Source: Posidonia oceanica (taxonomy: Eukaryota; Streptophyta; Magnoliopsida; Alismatales; Posidoniaceae). Taken from it: 64,000 nt of DNA. The notes under the pieces were generated by a model. The model saw nothing but the letters and a program-made list of their open reading frames with translations, had not been told where the DNA came from and searched no databases. Positions 11,509 through 23,600 of the stretch are shown one piece after another (positions within the stretch are counted from its first letter, which is position 1; every line of letters begins with the position of its first letter). The DNA is taken from the NCBI GenBank assembly GCA_037176725.1, contig JAZBRS010000049.1, positions 12,666,001-12,730,000 on the forward strand, written 5' to 3'. The position numbers and the translations under genes were made by a program.

Positions 11509-14507
11509 TGTAGACACACCAAATCTGGAAGTCGGGCGACGGTTGTTTGCTCCCAAAAGCGCATGCGGACGAGGCAGCCCCCAACCTTTTCTCAAAACCT
11601 CAAACCCACCAAAACTCCACCAATCACATCCCAATACATCCACTACCACAAATACCCCAAAACCTTAGCCCTGGATGGTCCACGAACCAGAGAAGCAGGA
11701 TCAGAAGGTGAGGCAGCTACTGACGGGATCACTCCCACGTATAGCTCCCGTGTGGCGTTCCTGCGTGTTTTCCTGCATCAGTGGCAGCTACTGACGGGAT
11801 CACTCTCGCGTCGAGCTCCCGCGTGGCACTCCCGTGTGTTTTCCTTCATCAGTGGCAAAAACTGACACTCTGACACCTGCGTAGAGCTCCCGCATGGCGC
11901 TCCCACTTGTTGTCCTGTGTCGGTAGCGAAAACTGACAGACTGACACTCACGCCGAGCTCCCGCATGGAGATCCCGCGTTATGTCTTGCGTTAGTAGCAA
12001 AAATCAAGCGGACCAATCACCATGGCCCACCTTTTCCTCGCTCGCCATTGGCTCCCGCCGATCTGGGTTTGTGCCTCCGGACACCTGGATCATCCAGCCG
12101 TCCATCCCAACCGATTCCACCCGTCGATCTTCAACCGACATCTCATCCACCCAACTTAGATCCAGATCTGCATCAACGGTTTACACCGTTTTCCTCTACC
12201 TATAAAACAGTGCTCCCGGCCAACCGAGCGCGCTCTCTGGCTTCTCGAGCTTCTCTGAGCATCCCTCTTGAATCCCGAGCTACCTCTCGAACTTCCCAGA
12301 GCCTCTAGAACCCCCAAAATTCCTCAATTCCAGCGTCCTGGGATTGAGAACCCAACTCCGGCAAACCTCCTCGTTGTCGAGACAACACCCGAGCTCCACC
12401 ACCTCCAGAGCCTTCCCTTGAGCCCGTGAGAGAGTGTGTGACCTCCCCCGAGCCTCCCTGAGCTCCGCAACCTCCGTCCAGCCGTGCATCTGCAGCAGCG
12501 CATTCGCCGGAGAAGACATCACCCGCAGTGCGTCTCAGGCAAGCACTCGTCCTCCAATTAGCTTAGAATAGTTCCTAGCTGTTGTATGTTTATTTCCTAA
12601 GTGCTATTTGTATTTTAGCTAGCTGCATTGCCTATTTCTTTTCTCTTCCGCCGCCGCTCGCGGAGGGCAGACGGCCCGCGCACGGCCTCGCGCCGTCGCG
12701 CACATAGCCACCTTGCCCCACCACTCTGAGCCTCCGGCAGGGTCCCCCGTACTCGCCTCTAGCCTCCTCAGTGCATCAATGGCCGACAGCGCTCTCCAAG
12801 CCGCCTCTATGGCCGACGGAGGTGCGCAGTTGCCGGTGCAATACTGCCGAGGTGGGGGTGGCGATTTGGGCGGCACCGCTTTGCATCTGCGCCCCGGTTG
12901 GGTAGCTTGGTACATCACCTTGCTTCCCCAACCGTTTCCATTGCATTTCATCAAGCATCGGGTCTGGAATCTGGCGATGAAGGTCGTCTGTCTGAATGGC
13001 CGGTCCCAGTCGAGGTCCCGCGTAGACCTCCCACGTGTCTGACCGTGACGTTAGGCCGAGTTCCCAACCCTTTTCCGACCCCTATTTGCATCTGTTTCTT
13101 TCATAATTTAGCACATTATTCTTGTCGAGCATCCCCTCTTCTTCATCCATCTGTTTTCTTTAGATTCTATTAGCTGTTGGGCCTGGAATCCGGTGATGAA
13201 GGTTCTCTGTCCGAACCAAGTGGTCCCGTGCCGAGGTCCCACGTGGACCTCCCGCATGTTTGACTGTGATATCGAGTAGAGTTCCCAGCCCCTTTCTGAC
13301 CAATGTTTACCTCTGTTTCTTTGATGTTTTTAAATATTATTGTTCTGAGATGCCTCCTCCTCATTATTCAACCGGTCTTATACCAAATTGAATTGAGGAG
13401 AGCCTCTCATGTGGCTATGACTTTCCACTGGACAAGCGAACTGTTCCCGCCTGGAGGTCCCGTGTGGGACTCCCGCGTATGTAACAGTAGCCTCTACAGA
13501 TGTGGGCCGAGCCTCTTTACCCTCGTCTTAGCTACCCCTCGTGCATGTTTACATTCAAGTATCCTTTAATTACTTCTCTGTTTCCTTTTGAGCAATGTTT
13601 ACTTAAGCCTTACATGCTTTACATTTACCTCTTATTATATATGTTACTTTCCAGCATATGTTGTTGTTTACCTGATTTCTTTCAGCACGTGTGAATGCTT
13701 ACCTGAATCCTATCCTCTTGCACTTGTCTCCCTTATGCGTGTTTGCCTCTTAGCTTTATGTAGCTATTTGCCTTGGTTTTCTTTTAATCTATATGCATGT
13801 CTATTTAAGGTTTTTTTTTCCTTTCGCCTTCTTGTACTATCATAGCATGTTTCCTTTTGCTAGAGCATATATTAACTAGCCTTCGGCCTACATTAAGCCA
13901 CACTATGAGCGGAATGACGTTAGAAAAGGCTGCTCCTCAGGCGTGTCGGGGGTGCCTAACACCTTCCCCGTGCGTAACAGGAGTCCTTACCCATCTCTGG
14001 ACCGCAATGACCCAGTGTCGCCTCCGTTTTGCATGGATCCACTTTGTTTCCTTTTGCTTTTATTTGTTTACTCCCAGTTTTCCTTGTCTTCCAGCTTTTC
14101 CCAATTAGACTAGGTGGCGACTCCCCTTTTTTTTGTTGTTTATCTTATTCGCCGATTTCGATGTTTAATGGTGATTTTACTCTCTTTATCGGGTCGAATC
14201 CTCCTTGGATACGCCATTAATTGAGACCCTCTTTCTCTTCGATCGGGCGTCTGCGAGCTTTGGCAGTGGCTCCCGTGTTGTACACGAGAGACGGTCACAT
14301 AAGAATGGCCACTTCGTCAGGGAATTTAGACTTGATCCCATTCCTTTTTTTTCCTTTTTTATCGTCACTTATCATTTTCTTGGTGTTTTCTTCCTCGAGT
14401 CGAACTATCCTCGGATACACCATTAGCTGTGGCCCTCATTCCCTACGGTTGGGCATCTGCGAGCTTTGGCAATGGCCCCGAGTCGTACGTCGAAAGAGAT
14501 GGTCACA
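11509..14507 (+). repeat. E2 5' LTR
   Basis: It starts TGTAGACACACC, ends GGTCACA, and is followed after 6 bases by the PBS. Notable parts are four tandem units of about 70-75 bp rich in CTCCCGCGTGG (11712-12003), a TATA box at 12201, a block of repeated GGTCCCGCGTGGACCTCCC motifs (12950-13500), a T-rich stretch, the conserved R block at 13941-13987, and two PBS-like modules (14115 and 14306). The short ORFs inside are not genes. Confidence 0.95.
12201..12207 (+). promoter_or_regulatory. E2 5' LTR TATA box
   Basis: CTACC-TATAAAA-CAGTGCTCC. The same context recurs in the 3' LTR (34565-34571). With the TATA here, transcription would start near 12230 and the R-U5 part would be more than 2 kb long. 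The start site is inferred, not seen. Confidence 0.7.
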
Positions 14508-14513
14508 GTAAAG

Positions 14514-14532
14514 TGGCGACTCCACTGGGGAT
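14514..14532 (+). other. E2 primer binding site, tRNA-Arg type
   Basis: TGGCGACTCCACTGGGGAT is the exact complement of the 3' end of plant tRNA-Arg(ACG) including CCA, as I recall that tRNA (ends ..CCCCAGTGGAGTCG-CCA). It lies 6 bases after the LTR end. Minus-strand DNA synthesis would be primed here. Confidence 0.88.
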
Positions 14533-15626
14533 ACTAGACTCCGACTTTTTGTTTTCCGCCTTCTGCTTATCTTGTGGTCTTTTCTTGCTTGCGCCTTTGC
14601 TCTAGCTCATTGTTACTTTATTTAGGCTTAATTCAATGTCGTGATTGAATGTTCGTTCTCTTTCCACACCTACATATCATATCACCACACGCACATGCCT
14701 TAGTGTACATATGCCTTCCTTTGATTTGATGATTGTTTTTATTTCACGAATCATGTACACAACACAAATCACATGCCATGCTCATGCCTTTTGATGTGGT
14801 CTGTGACTTAGCATTGCCATGATTGAATGTTTGTTTCCCCTTTCTTGCATTTATCCTAAGGTAAAGTAGAGATGTGATTGCCTCCTTCCTTGGTTTAACT
14901 TAAAAAATGCAAGTAAAAGTGACACTTGGGCTTACTAGAGCTTCTACATCAACTTCTACCCCCTTTGCAGTTAATAAAACGTGCAAGCTAAAAAACTTAA
15001 TGCATACTCGCATGTTTGAGCATATAGGGCATGCATTCTTCTCCTCCCTGAGTCTGCCTATTAGTCTGAGAATGATAGATCCCGTCCGCCCGTTCCGTCG
15101 CTTTGGCAATAGCGCAGGTGGATTGGCCCTGTCTCCCCTTTGTCTGGGGTCGTGTCGGTGTTACTAGGGGGTACAAGCCTTGCTCTGGCAGGTTGACGGC
15201 TCCCAAACGCACCACCCGTCACTGCCTGGCTTCGGCCAGGATTTAGACGGGAGCCTTACTTTTCTGACCGAGTCGGAGACCTATACACCCTATGTGGAAC
15301 CGGAGTAGATAATCTACTAGGACACACTAGATTGGTGAGAGAGAGCATGTTAGAGAGCATTCACATGCATATCATACATATCACAACTAACAGCATTTGC
15401 ATTCTTTTGTCGGGTCCTAACCTGTTTTGTTTGCTTTGTCCCTCAGGACTGTGAGTGAGTTCCCTTGCTGGAGCTTGAGTCTGTTTCTTTGCTCACACCC
15501 CTGTTGTGACACCTCTTTCTTGACCCTCCTTTCTCGAGATATCCGTCGAGTTCGACGATAGCTCGTCCTAGGCGTCGTCCTTCTGTTCCCTGTCGCAGTC
15601 TAGTTCTCACTCGCTCTCGAACTACC
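14533..15626 (+). other. E2 leader with structured RNA region
   Basis: No gene is seen. A strong hairpin lies at 15225-15240 (CCTGGC-TTCG-GCCAGG, UUCG tetraloop). It is enclosed by an outer stem CCCGTC (15215-15220) / GACGGG (15247-15252). The matching place in A's leader (51727-51760, complement) forms the same two stems with different bases. The surrounding 15140-15340 is also conserved in A. A packaging or dimerisation role is possible but inferred. Confidence 0.65.
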
Positions 15627-18134
15627 TTGGCCCAGCGTGTTAGTGAGCCCATGTTCTCTGTCGCCCTGGAGGGGTCCCAGGTTTCAACCTCCCCTTCTGT
15701 GGTTTTGACCTCCACTGTTGCCCCTCGCACCTTTCACTTTCAGGTGCAGGGGAACCCTGGAATTTTCGGACATCATCTGGCTACCGTACCTCCGGGGACT
15801 GTCACCGAATCTGTCACGGTGACTACCTCTCGAGCCCCGGAAATGCTGTATAATGTCCCAGGTCTTGCACTTGATTCCCCCACTGCGGAAGCTCCTCCTG
15901 ATGTAGGATTCCGCCCTGTTGGACAGTCTATGTCCCCACCTGTTGCACCCGTTCCCCCGCAGGCAATGCAATTCAGTATTCCCACTGCCGGGACACCTGA
16001 AGCATAGTACCAGCACCTGTTAGGGCTTGTCCAGCGTCTGCAGGACATGGCTCTATCTATTCGCCCTCTCGTGGCTCCTGAGGTCCCCCTTGCCCCTCCC
16101 TTCCAGTTTCAGGCATTCCCCACTGCACCACCGCCTCGGCCATCGCCGCAGCTACTTGTTGCTCCGACGGTGGGGGCGGCATTGTTGCCTCTTGTGCACC
16201 CACTCCTCACTACACAGCATTTCACTCCTCCCTCTGGTGGTCATCCTTCCGAGATGATAGGAACACAGCACCCACTTGGCCTGCAGTCCGGCACTGTGCC
16301 GTTATAGCAGCTATTACTTCTGCATGCTTCAACACCCACAGCACAGCATTTCGCTTTTCTTCCCCCTTGCATCAGCAGACTCAGGTTCCTGCATACACCC
16401 CACAGCACCACACACCCTTGCACGGGCATGCCGGCCATCACGTCGCCTCACCAGCCGACGAGATGGTGGATCCGGAGGAGCACTTAGCTGTGACCCAGAT
16501 GGCATACGCTAACCCTGCCCCGGCTGCATCTTCCTTGCCAGCAGTGACCCCGGATGCCCTCCTTAATAGGATGGGCGATCTGGAGAGAGCACTCCGTCGA
16601 GTGCAGGGCAGGGAGCGCCAGTCCTTCGAGTACCGGGACCTCTATTACTTCCCAGAGGCTGTACTCCCAGCGAATTTCCACGTCCCGGACTTTGACAAGT
16701 ACAACAGGAAGGGCTGCCCTATCTCCCATCTGTAGGCTTATTGCGAGGACCTCACACAATTTCAGGGCAATGAGAGGTTTCTTATCCGCCTTTTCCAAAT
16801 GAGTCTTACTGGTCCAGCTCTCAAGTGGTTCACTTCACTTGATATGGCCTCCATTAAGACCTGGAGCGCCCTCACCCTGGCATTCGTGGAACAGTACGCT
16901 TTTAACCTTGACCAAGTCCCAAAGCAGGAGGATCTGGTCTCCACTGTGCAGAAACCCCATGAGCCGTTTGGGGAGTACGTCGGCCGATGGCACGCACTGG
17001 CCTCGCAGGTTCGAGATAGGCCCTCTGACGAAGAGTCTATCGAGATCCTCATCCGAGGCTCACTGCCATCAATTGGGGGTATGCTTAGTCTTCAATCTGT
17101 CACCACATTTGCATCACTGATTCGGTCATGCTCCCGCATAGAGAGTGCAATCCACAGTGGCCGCTACCCCACAATCTCTGCACTCGCCGGACAGGACATC
17201 ATCCCCAACCGCAACAAGAATAACAACAACAACAACAACAGTAGCAGCAGCAACAGCGGCAACAACCATGCCAGAAGAAGGGACCATCCCAAGCCCGCCG
17301 TTGCCTACGTCGATTCTCCTGTGGCACTGTTCAACCTGGCGGGTCACCCTGCCTCGAATCAAATAGTTTATGCACCTGCACCATCACACACTCCACAGAT
17401 TGCACACACTGCCCAGCCGGCTATCCAGCCGCACTGGCCCGGCAAGGACAAAGCCCTCCGCAGAAACGGTTTCGTGGCAACACGCGCCAATTCACAAAGC
17501 TCGTGGAACCACTGAGCACCGTCCTGCCTAAGGTGGCGTCACTCCTTAGGTTCCCCGAGGTTCACCCACTACCAAACCAACTTCCACCATGGTACAAGGC
17601 AGGCCTCTTTTGCAATTACCATCGAGTTGAGGGCCACTCGACAGATAACTACTTCACTTTGCAGGGAGCCATCCAGGATTTGATTGACCAAAGGGTCATC
17701 ACCATAAACACTTAGGAGGCGGCACCCACTTCTGCCCCTCCACTTGCATCCACCCCTACATCCTCTCTAGCTCATCCCAGCATCTTGCATCGGCCCCTGC
17801 CTGAGCATTCTGGCTCAGGAGGCGCCGGGACCTCAGGAGTCCACACTCTCTTCCCTTCTGGGCCCACCGCTTCTGCAGTGGACCCCTCTTCTTTAATCCA
17901 TCGCATTGCGGATCCTTTTCCTTTGGCTCTATACAACTCTGTTCTCGCCGGCTCTGAATCGGCAATCCATATGATACAGCTGAACGTCGAGCCGGGGCCT
18001 TCCACCGCTCGGCCCACCATGCAACACCCTGTTGAGCCACCTATCTGTCTGCTGGCCTTGCCACAACCAGAACCTCCTCAGCCCCTCTCCCGATTTACTA
18101 CACCAGCAGGACCCGCCTATCCACTGCCAACCCC
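15627..18134 (+). pseudogene. E2 gag (broken)
   Basis: Nucleocapsid and capsid precursor. A long Pro/Thr/Val-rich N-terminal region (15627-16520) precedes a retrotransposon gag domain (about 16560-17130: LKWFTSLDM, WSALTLAFVEQYAFNL, EYVGRWHALASQVRD). An Asn/Ser tract (17215-17265) and a zinc-knuckle-like segment FCNYHRVEGHSTDNY (about 17608) follow. The start matches A's ATG ACC CAG CGC but reads TTG here, so the initiator appears lost. Stops are TAG at 16005, 16305, 16733 and 17713. Frame changes occur between 16307 and 16367, near 17510 and near 18130. The Tyr where A has Cys (HSTNSCLTL) also disrupts the knuckle. Confidence 0.85.
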
Positions 18135-19283
18135 TTGGAGCTTGTGGCCTACATACCCGTGGTCATTACTCTGACCTGGGACACCCATAGAGTCCCGTAT
18201 GACTACACCACAGAAATGTGTGCAGAAGAAACGCATTCAGGAAGAGTGTACAGGCCTCCAGCTCTGGTAACCCAGCCTACCACCCTAGAAGCCACAACCA
18301 CTCCATCCGTAAAGCAAACCGCCAAACCACCCCAGGACCCCATTCAACCCTCTGCCTCCACCCAGAAAGGCCAGCCCAATGCCGACATTACCGCCCAGCT
18401 TAAGAGGGTAAAAGCCGACATTTCCATTTGGGACTTAATCCACTCTTCTGCGGAGCACCGAGAGGCCTTCCTCCGTGTGTTCCAAGCAGCCCATGTATCC
18501 TAGACCATCAAACCCGCAACCCTTGAAAGCATGGTGGGCATGATTGCAGAACCCCACGTCATCTCTTTCTTGAGTGACGAGCTCCCCCCGGCAGGGACAT
18601 GCCACAACAAGCCCCTCTTCGTCATAGTGCAGTATAACGATCTCCGCATCCCTCTGACCTTGGTTGATAACGGCGCAGGCCTTAATGTCTGCCCCTTGCG
18701 CACTGCAAGTAAACTCGGATTCAAAGCTGAGGATATCACACCAGTCACCAAAGGGATGACGTCGTTTGACAACACGCACCACGATGCTCTAGGAGCTTTG
18801 GTTATCCCCCTTGCCATCGGCCCAATGGTATTCGATGTTGACTTTTTCATCGTCGATTTAGAGCCATCCTTCAATCTTCTATTGGGACGCCCTTGGCTAC
18901 ACCAACATCAAGTGATCCCCTCAACTCTCCACCGAATGATAGAGTTCCGCCACGATGATGAAATTATCACTGTCATGGCTGACAACTTTGACGGAGAGGG
19001 AGACAAGGCGGTCTCCTCAGTTTCCCCACAGACTGTCTCCTTTGATCCTAAACCCACCGATGTTATGTATCGCGTTAATCGGTTTGAACCGGTTGACTTC
19101 CTTTCCGATCTCGAGCGCATCAATCTTCCGATCGCTCAGGGAAACCCTTCTCAGATGGTCGAGAACCTTTATCACAGGTGGGCCTACAAGCACGGGACGC
19201 CGCTCGGGCTGCACGGCCAAGGGATCACTGAGCCAATCACGGTAGAAGAGAGGAGAGACCACGAAGGCCTCGGTTACGACTAG
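18135..19283 (+). pseudogene. E2 aspartic protease region (broken)
   Basis: This is the retropepsin that would cleave the polyprotein. The active-site motif VDNGAGLNVCPL has its Asp codon at 18666-18668. A flap-like region and the family signature LLLGRPWLH (18877-18903) follow. Upstream, a short conserved segment RRVKADIS.WDLIHSS.EHREAFLRVFQAA is shared with A. TAG stops occur at 18501 (A has CAA there) and 19281. After the second stop the same frame continues into the linker. Confidence 0.87.
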
Positions 19284-20648
19284 CAGCCACGTAAGGATGC
19301 ATACCGGCGCGGAAGGGGTTGGAGGATGATCATTCCATTGGATTTCTCTAACTTCGTCAGTGCAGGTATTCTCGATCCCAACCTCAATGAAGCCGCAGCA
19401 CAGGCCGTACAGCACTCAGATTCCCCACTACTGTCAGAGGAGTGGGTCACTATCGAAGACTAGTATTCAGATGAAGAGCAGTCAGAGACAGATACCGTGC
19501 AGGTCAGCAAGGATGCCCAGCCAGATCCCCCAGCACCCCGGTTAGTTCGCTTCTCCCTGCCTCCTACAGTTATAACAGTTCCGGCAGACACTGCATCAGG
19601 GTTGACAGCCACTCGTCCTTGCACAGCATCATCAGTTTGCCCACCAGTTGCAGTAGTATCTCCGCAGTCAGGAGCACATCTCCAGAAGCCATCATCCAGC
19701 CCGACCAGGACAACAATCGCCTCAGCACCGCGCCCCTTTCCCCAGGAGAAGAGCTTTGCCAGTTCAGCAGGTCTTCCCGCTTTGCCAGTGGCATTGTTAA
19801 TAACGCAAGTGGATCCTACAGCCACACAGCCACCTATTTCAAAGAATCAAGTCTTGTGGTGGGACCACATGGTGTCCGCGGCTACACCCATAGTGTCACC
19901 ACCTACCAGAGGAGTCCTATCTCCCGGCGTGGCCGTCCAGCTATTGGCCCTCCCAAGCAACGGGCCAGATTATCCTCCCAAGCTGCCAACACAGATGGCA
20001 CGCTCGTCGTGGCAGGCACCTCAGCCTTTAATCCAGTTAGCGGCCAAAGCAGCCGCCCCAAGAGGAGGAAATCTCAAGCGGCGGGCGTATGAGCCGTGCA
20101 ATGCCTACCTTGTCAACCTCGCCCCCGACGAAGAAGAGGGAGCTGTCAAGGAGGCGCAAGAGGAGGACATGCTCAAAGACTTAGAGTTATTATTCCAGGA
20201 GCAGCTGGCAGTATTTCAAGAAGACGCCGCCAAATTGAACGTCGCGAGGAAAGGGAAGGCGTTGGTTACAGATCAGATACCCGCACATCCCCCTAAGCAA
20301 CAGGACCACCCATCCATTATGGCCTTGGAAGAAGCAGCAATTCCATCACTCACTAGACCATCTGAGTTAATCACCACGCAGTCAGGAGGTGGGTCTAGGT
20401 GGTTTATATAGCGCTTGCCCCGCTCAGGCAGCACAGTAGGCAGAAGCAGTCCCACCAACTTGCCAAGAGACAGCTACCAGATCAGGACACTCTCCGCCAA
20501 TACATCAGGAAATGCGGAAGAGCATGCAGTGACAGTAACAGCAGCAGCAGTAGAGACAGTAAAGGCAGAAAAACCTGGACAACCAGCAAAGCCAGAGGCC
20601 ACAAGAGCTGAGCCCATGCAGCAAGCACACAGAAACACGTGAGTCAGC
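19284..20648 (+). pseudogene. E2 linker between protease and RT
   Basis: Low-complexity Pro/Ala/Thr/Ser-rich polyprotein segment (19497-20100), then an acidic helix-like stretch EEEGAVKEAQEEDMLKDLEL..FQEQL (20125-20215) that is conserved in A (40620-40500, FPLDEEEAAAAEAEVDF..LEQLFQEQL). It ends just before the RT linker VSVTILKRHQGQ. Stops are TAG at 19461 and 20409 and TGA at 20640 (A has TGG). No enzymatic motif is visible. Confidence 0.7.
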
Positions 20649-23600
20649 GTGACCATCCTGAAGCGCCATCAAGGCCAGGATGCTGAACAAATTTGCTCCT
20701 TCGATGTCACAAATCCAACCTTTGAGAAGGAGATCCTCTTAGAACTCATAGCTTATGAGGAGGAGGATGCTGGCACAGAAGAAAATGACAAACCTTTGCT
20801 TGAGTTCCAACCCTTCGGCGACGATCCAGAAGGACCAAACCTACACATCGAAGAGGAAGCAGAGATCATCAACATCGGCACGGCCGAGGAAATGAAGCAG
20901 GTCCGTATTAGTGCCAAATTGTCCCCCCAACTCTGGGAAGAGTTCATTGCATTCCTCATGGAATATGCAGATGTCTTCGCTTGGAGCTATGATGATATGG
21001 TCGGCTTAGATGTCAAGATAGTGGTACACACACTACCACTAGACCCAGATGTGAAGCCAGTTAAACAGAAGCTCAGGAGATGGCGATCGCAGTGGCTATT
21101 GATGATCAAGGAGGAAATTATGAAATAGCATAATGTCAGCTTCCTCAAGGTCATTCTGTACCCGAAATGGCTCGCCAACGTCGTGCCTGTACCTAAAAAG
21201 GACGGAAAGGTCCGCATGTGCATCGATTATAGAGATCTGAACAAGGCCAGTCCCAAGGATGACTTTCCTCTACCGCACATAGACGTTCTGATAGACAATA
21301 CAGCAGGCCACAAGATGCTATCTTTCATGGATGGCTTTTCAGGCTACAATCAGATTAAAATGGCAGAAGAAGACATGGAAAAGACGTCCTTCATCACCCC
21401 CTGGGGAGTCTTCTGCTACAGAGTAATGCCATATGAGTTAAAAAATGCTGGAGCAACTTACCAGAGGGCAATGACGACTCTGTTCCACGACCTCATGCAC
21501 TAGGAAGTGGAGGTCTACGTGGATGACATGATTGCCAATTCTCGGGAGCCCGAAGATCATCTTACTTGCTTGAATAAGCTGTTCGACCGCATTAGGCGCT
21601 ACAAGCTCAGGCTCAATCCAAACAAATGTGTCTTCAGCATGTCATCTGGAAAACTCCTAGGCTATATTGTCAGCCATAGGGGGATTGAGGTAGATCCCAG
21701 CAAAGCCCGAGCAATCATTGAAATGCCACCCCCTGTTACTGAAAAGGAGGTCCGAGGCCTACTAGGGCGACTGCAGTATATCAGTCAATTCATTGCACAG
21801 TCACGCCCATCTGTGAGCCGATCTTCAAACTCTTGAGAAAAAATGCACAAATCAAGTGGAGCGACGAATGCCAAGCCGCATTTGAAAAGATAAAGCAGCT
21901 CCTAACTAAGCCCCATGTCCTGGTTCCTCCCACACCACAAAGACCTCTGCTACTGTACCTCTCAATGACACAGCACTCTGTAGGCACAGTCCTAGGCCAG
22001 CATGATGAATCGGGTCACAAAGAGTGCACCATCTACTACCTGAGCAGGAAGTTCAATGACTGTGAAGCCAGGTATACAATGATCGAGAAAACCTGCCTTT
22101 CCCTAGTCTGGGCCACGCAAAAGCTGAGGCACTATATGATGGCCTACCCCGTTCTACTCCTGTGCAGATATGACCCAATGAAATATTTATTTCAGAAGCC
22201 CGCACTAGTAGGCCGATGTGTCAAGTGGCAAGTGCTCTTATCTCAGTACGACGTCACCTTCATCACCCAGAAGTCAATGAAGGGGCAGGCTATAGCAAAT
22301 CACCTAGCCGACTTACCACTGCCTGAATATCAACCCTTGCAGACGCAGTTTCCTGATAAGGACATCTTGTTCGCCTTGGAAGATGCCGAACAGAAGGATC
22401 CCGAGGACGAATTTCAATGGCACATGTTTTTTGACGGCGCCGTCAACAAAAGAGGCAGAGGCATCGGAGCAGTCCTAGTAACACCGTAGGGAGAACTAAT
22501 CCGGTTTGCCAGGAAAATGACCTTCGACTGCACCAACAACGAGGCAGAGTACGAAGCCTGCATCTTAGGACTGCGAGTTGCACTCGAGCATGGTGTGCGG
22601 AAGCTGCATGTGCACGGCGATGCAATGCTAGTCGTCTCCCAAGTCAATGGCGACTGGAGGACCAAGGACCCCAAGCTGGTGCCATATCATGAGTACCTAC
22701 TGGAACTGATCGAGCATTTCGAGGAGACTCGCTTCACCTTCATGAATAGAGCCAAGAATGCCTATGCAGACGCTTTGGCAACCTTAGCATCCTGGCTCTC
22801 CATACCCGAAGACAATGCAGTGGACGTATCAGTTACCCGCGTCGAGCAGCCCGTGCACTGCATGAGTATCGAGGAAGCAATTATTACAGAGGAACCACCC
22901 AAGTACCATGACATCAAGGTCTTCCTGGAGTCTGGCAACCTCCCAACCAGCACGTCAACAGTAGACAGAAAGACTATGGCACGCTTGCCATCCAAATATG
23001 TCTTGGGAGCAGGACATCTCTACAGAAGGTCCTACAATCAGATGTTTTTGCGCTGCGTAGACAAAAAAGAGGCTGACATGCTGATGCTTGAGGTCCACGC
23101 AGGGACATGCAGCCCACACATGAACGGCGTGTTACTAGCCAAGAAAATTATGCTGCAAGGCTACTTCTGGTCCACCATGGAGGCAGATTGTTGTCGGTTC
23201 GTGTGCAGATGCCACAAGTGTCAGATACATGGGAATTTCATCCATGCGCCGCCGCAGCAGCTTCACAGCATGGCGTCACCTTGGCCTTTCTCCACTTGGG
23301 GAATTGACGTCATCAGCGCAATCCATCCTGCAGCCTCCAACGGTCATCACTTCATCCTTGTGGCAATCGACTACTTTACCAAATGGGTAGAGGCGGCCTC
23401 GTACAAGACAGTAACAGCCGTAGTAATGGAGAAGTTCATCGGGAATAATATCATTGCTCATTACAGGGTCCCGTATGTGCTCATCTCTGACAATGGCACG
23501 AACTTCACAGCCAAGAGAATGGAGGAATGCCTGCACAGTTTCAAGATCAAACACCACAAGTCCTCCCCTTATCGGCCACAGATGAATGGCGCAGTCGAGT

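Noticed and set aside
14514..14532. tRNA gene
   Set aside because: Only the 3' acceptor complement is present, as expected for a PBS; no cloverleaf.
16005..22489. Alternative genetic code with TAG as Gln/Trp
   Set aside because: TGG and CAG are also used normally, frameshifts and TGA/TAA stops coexist, and the pattern fits cytosine deamination of silenced copies.
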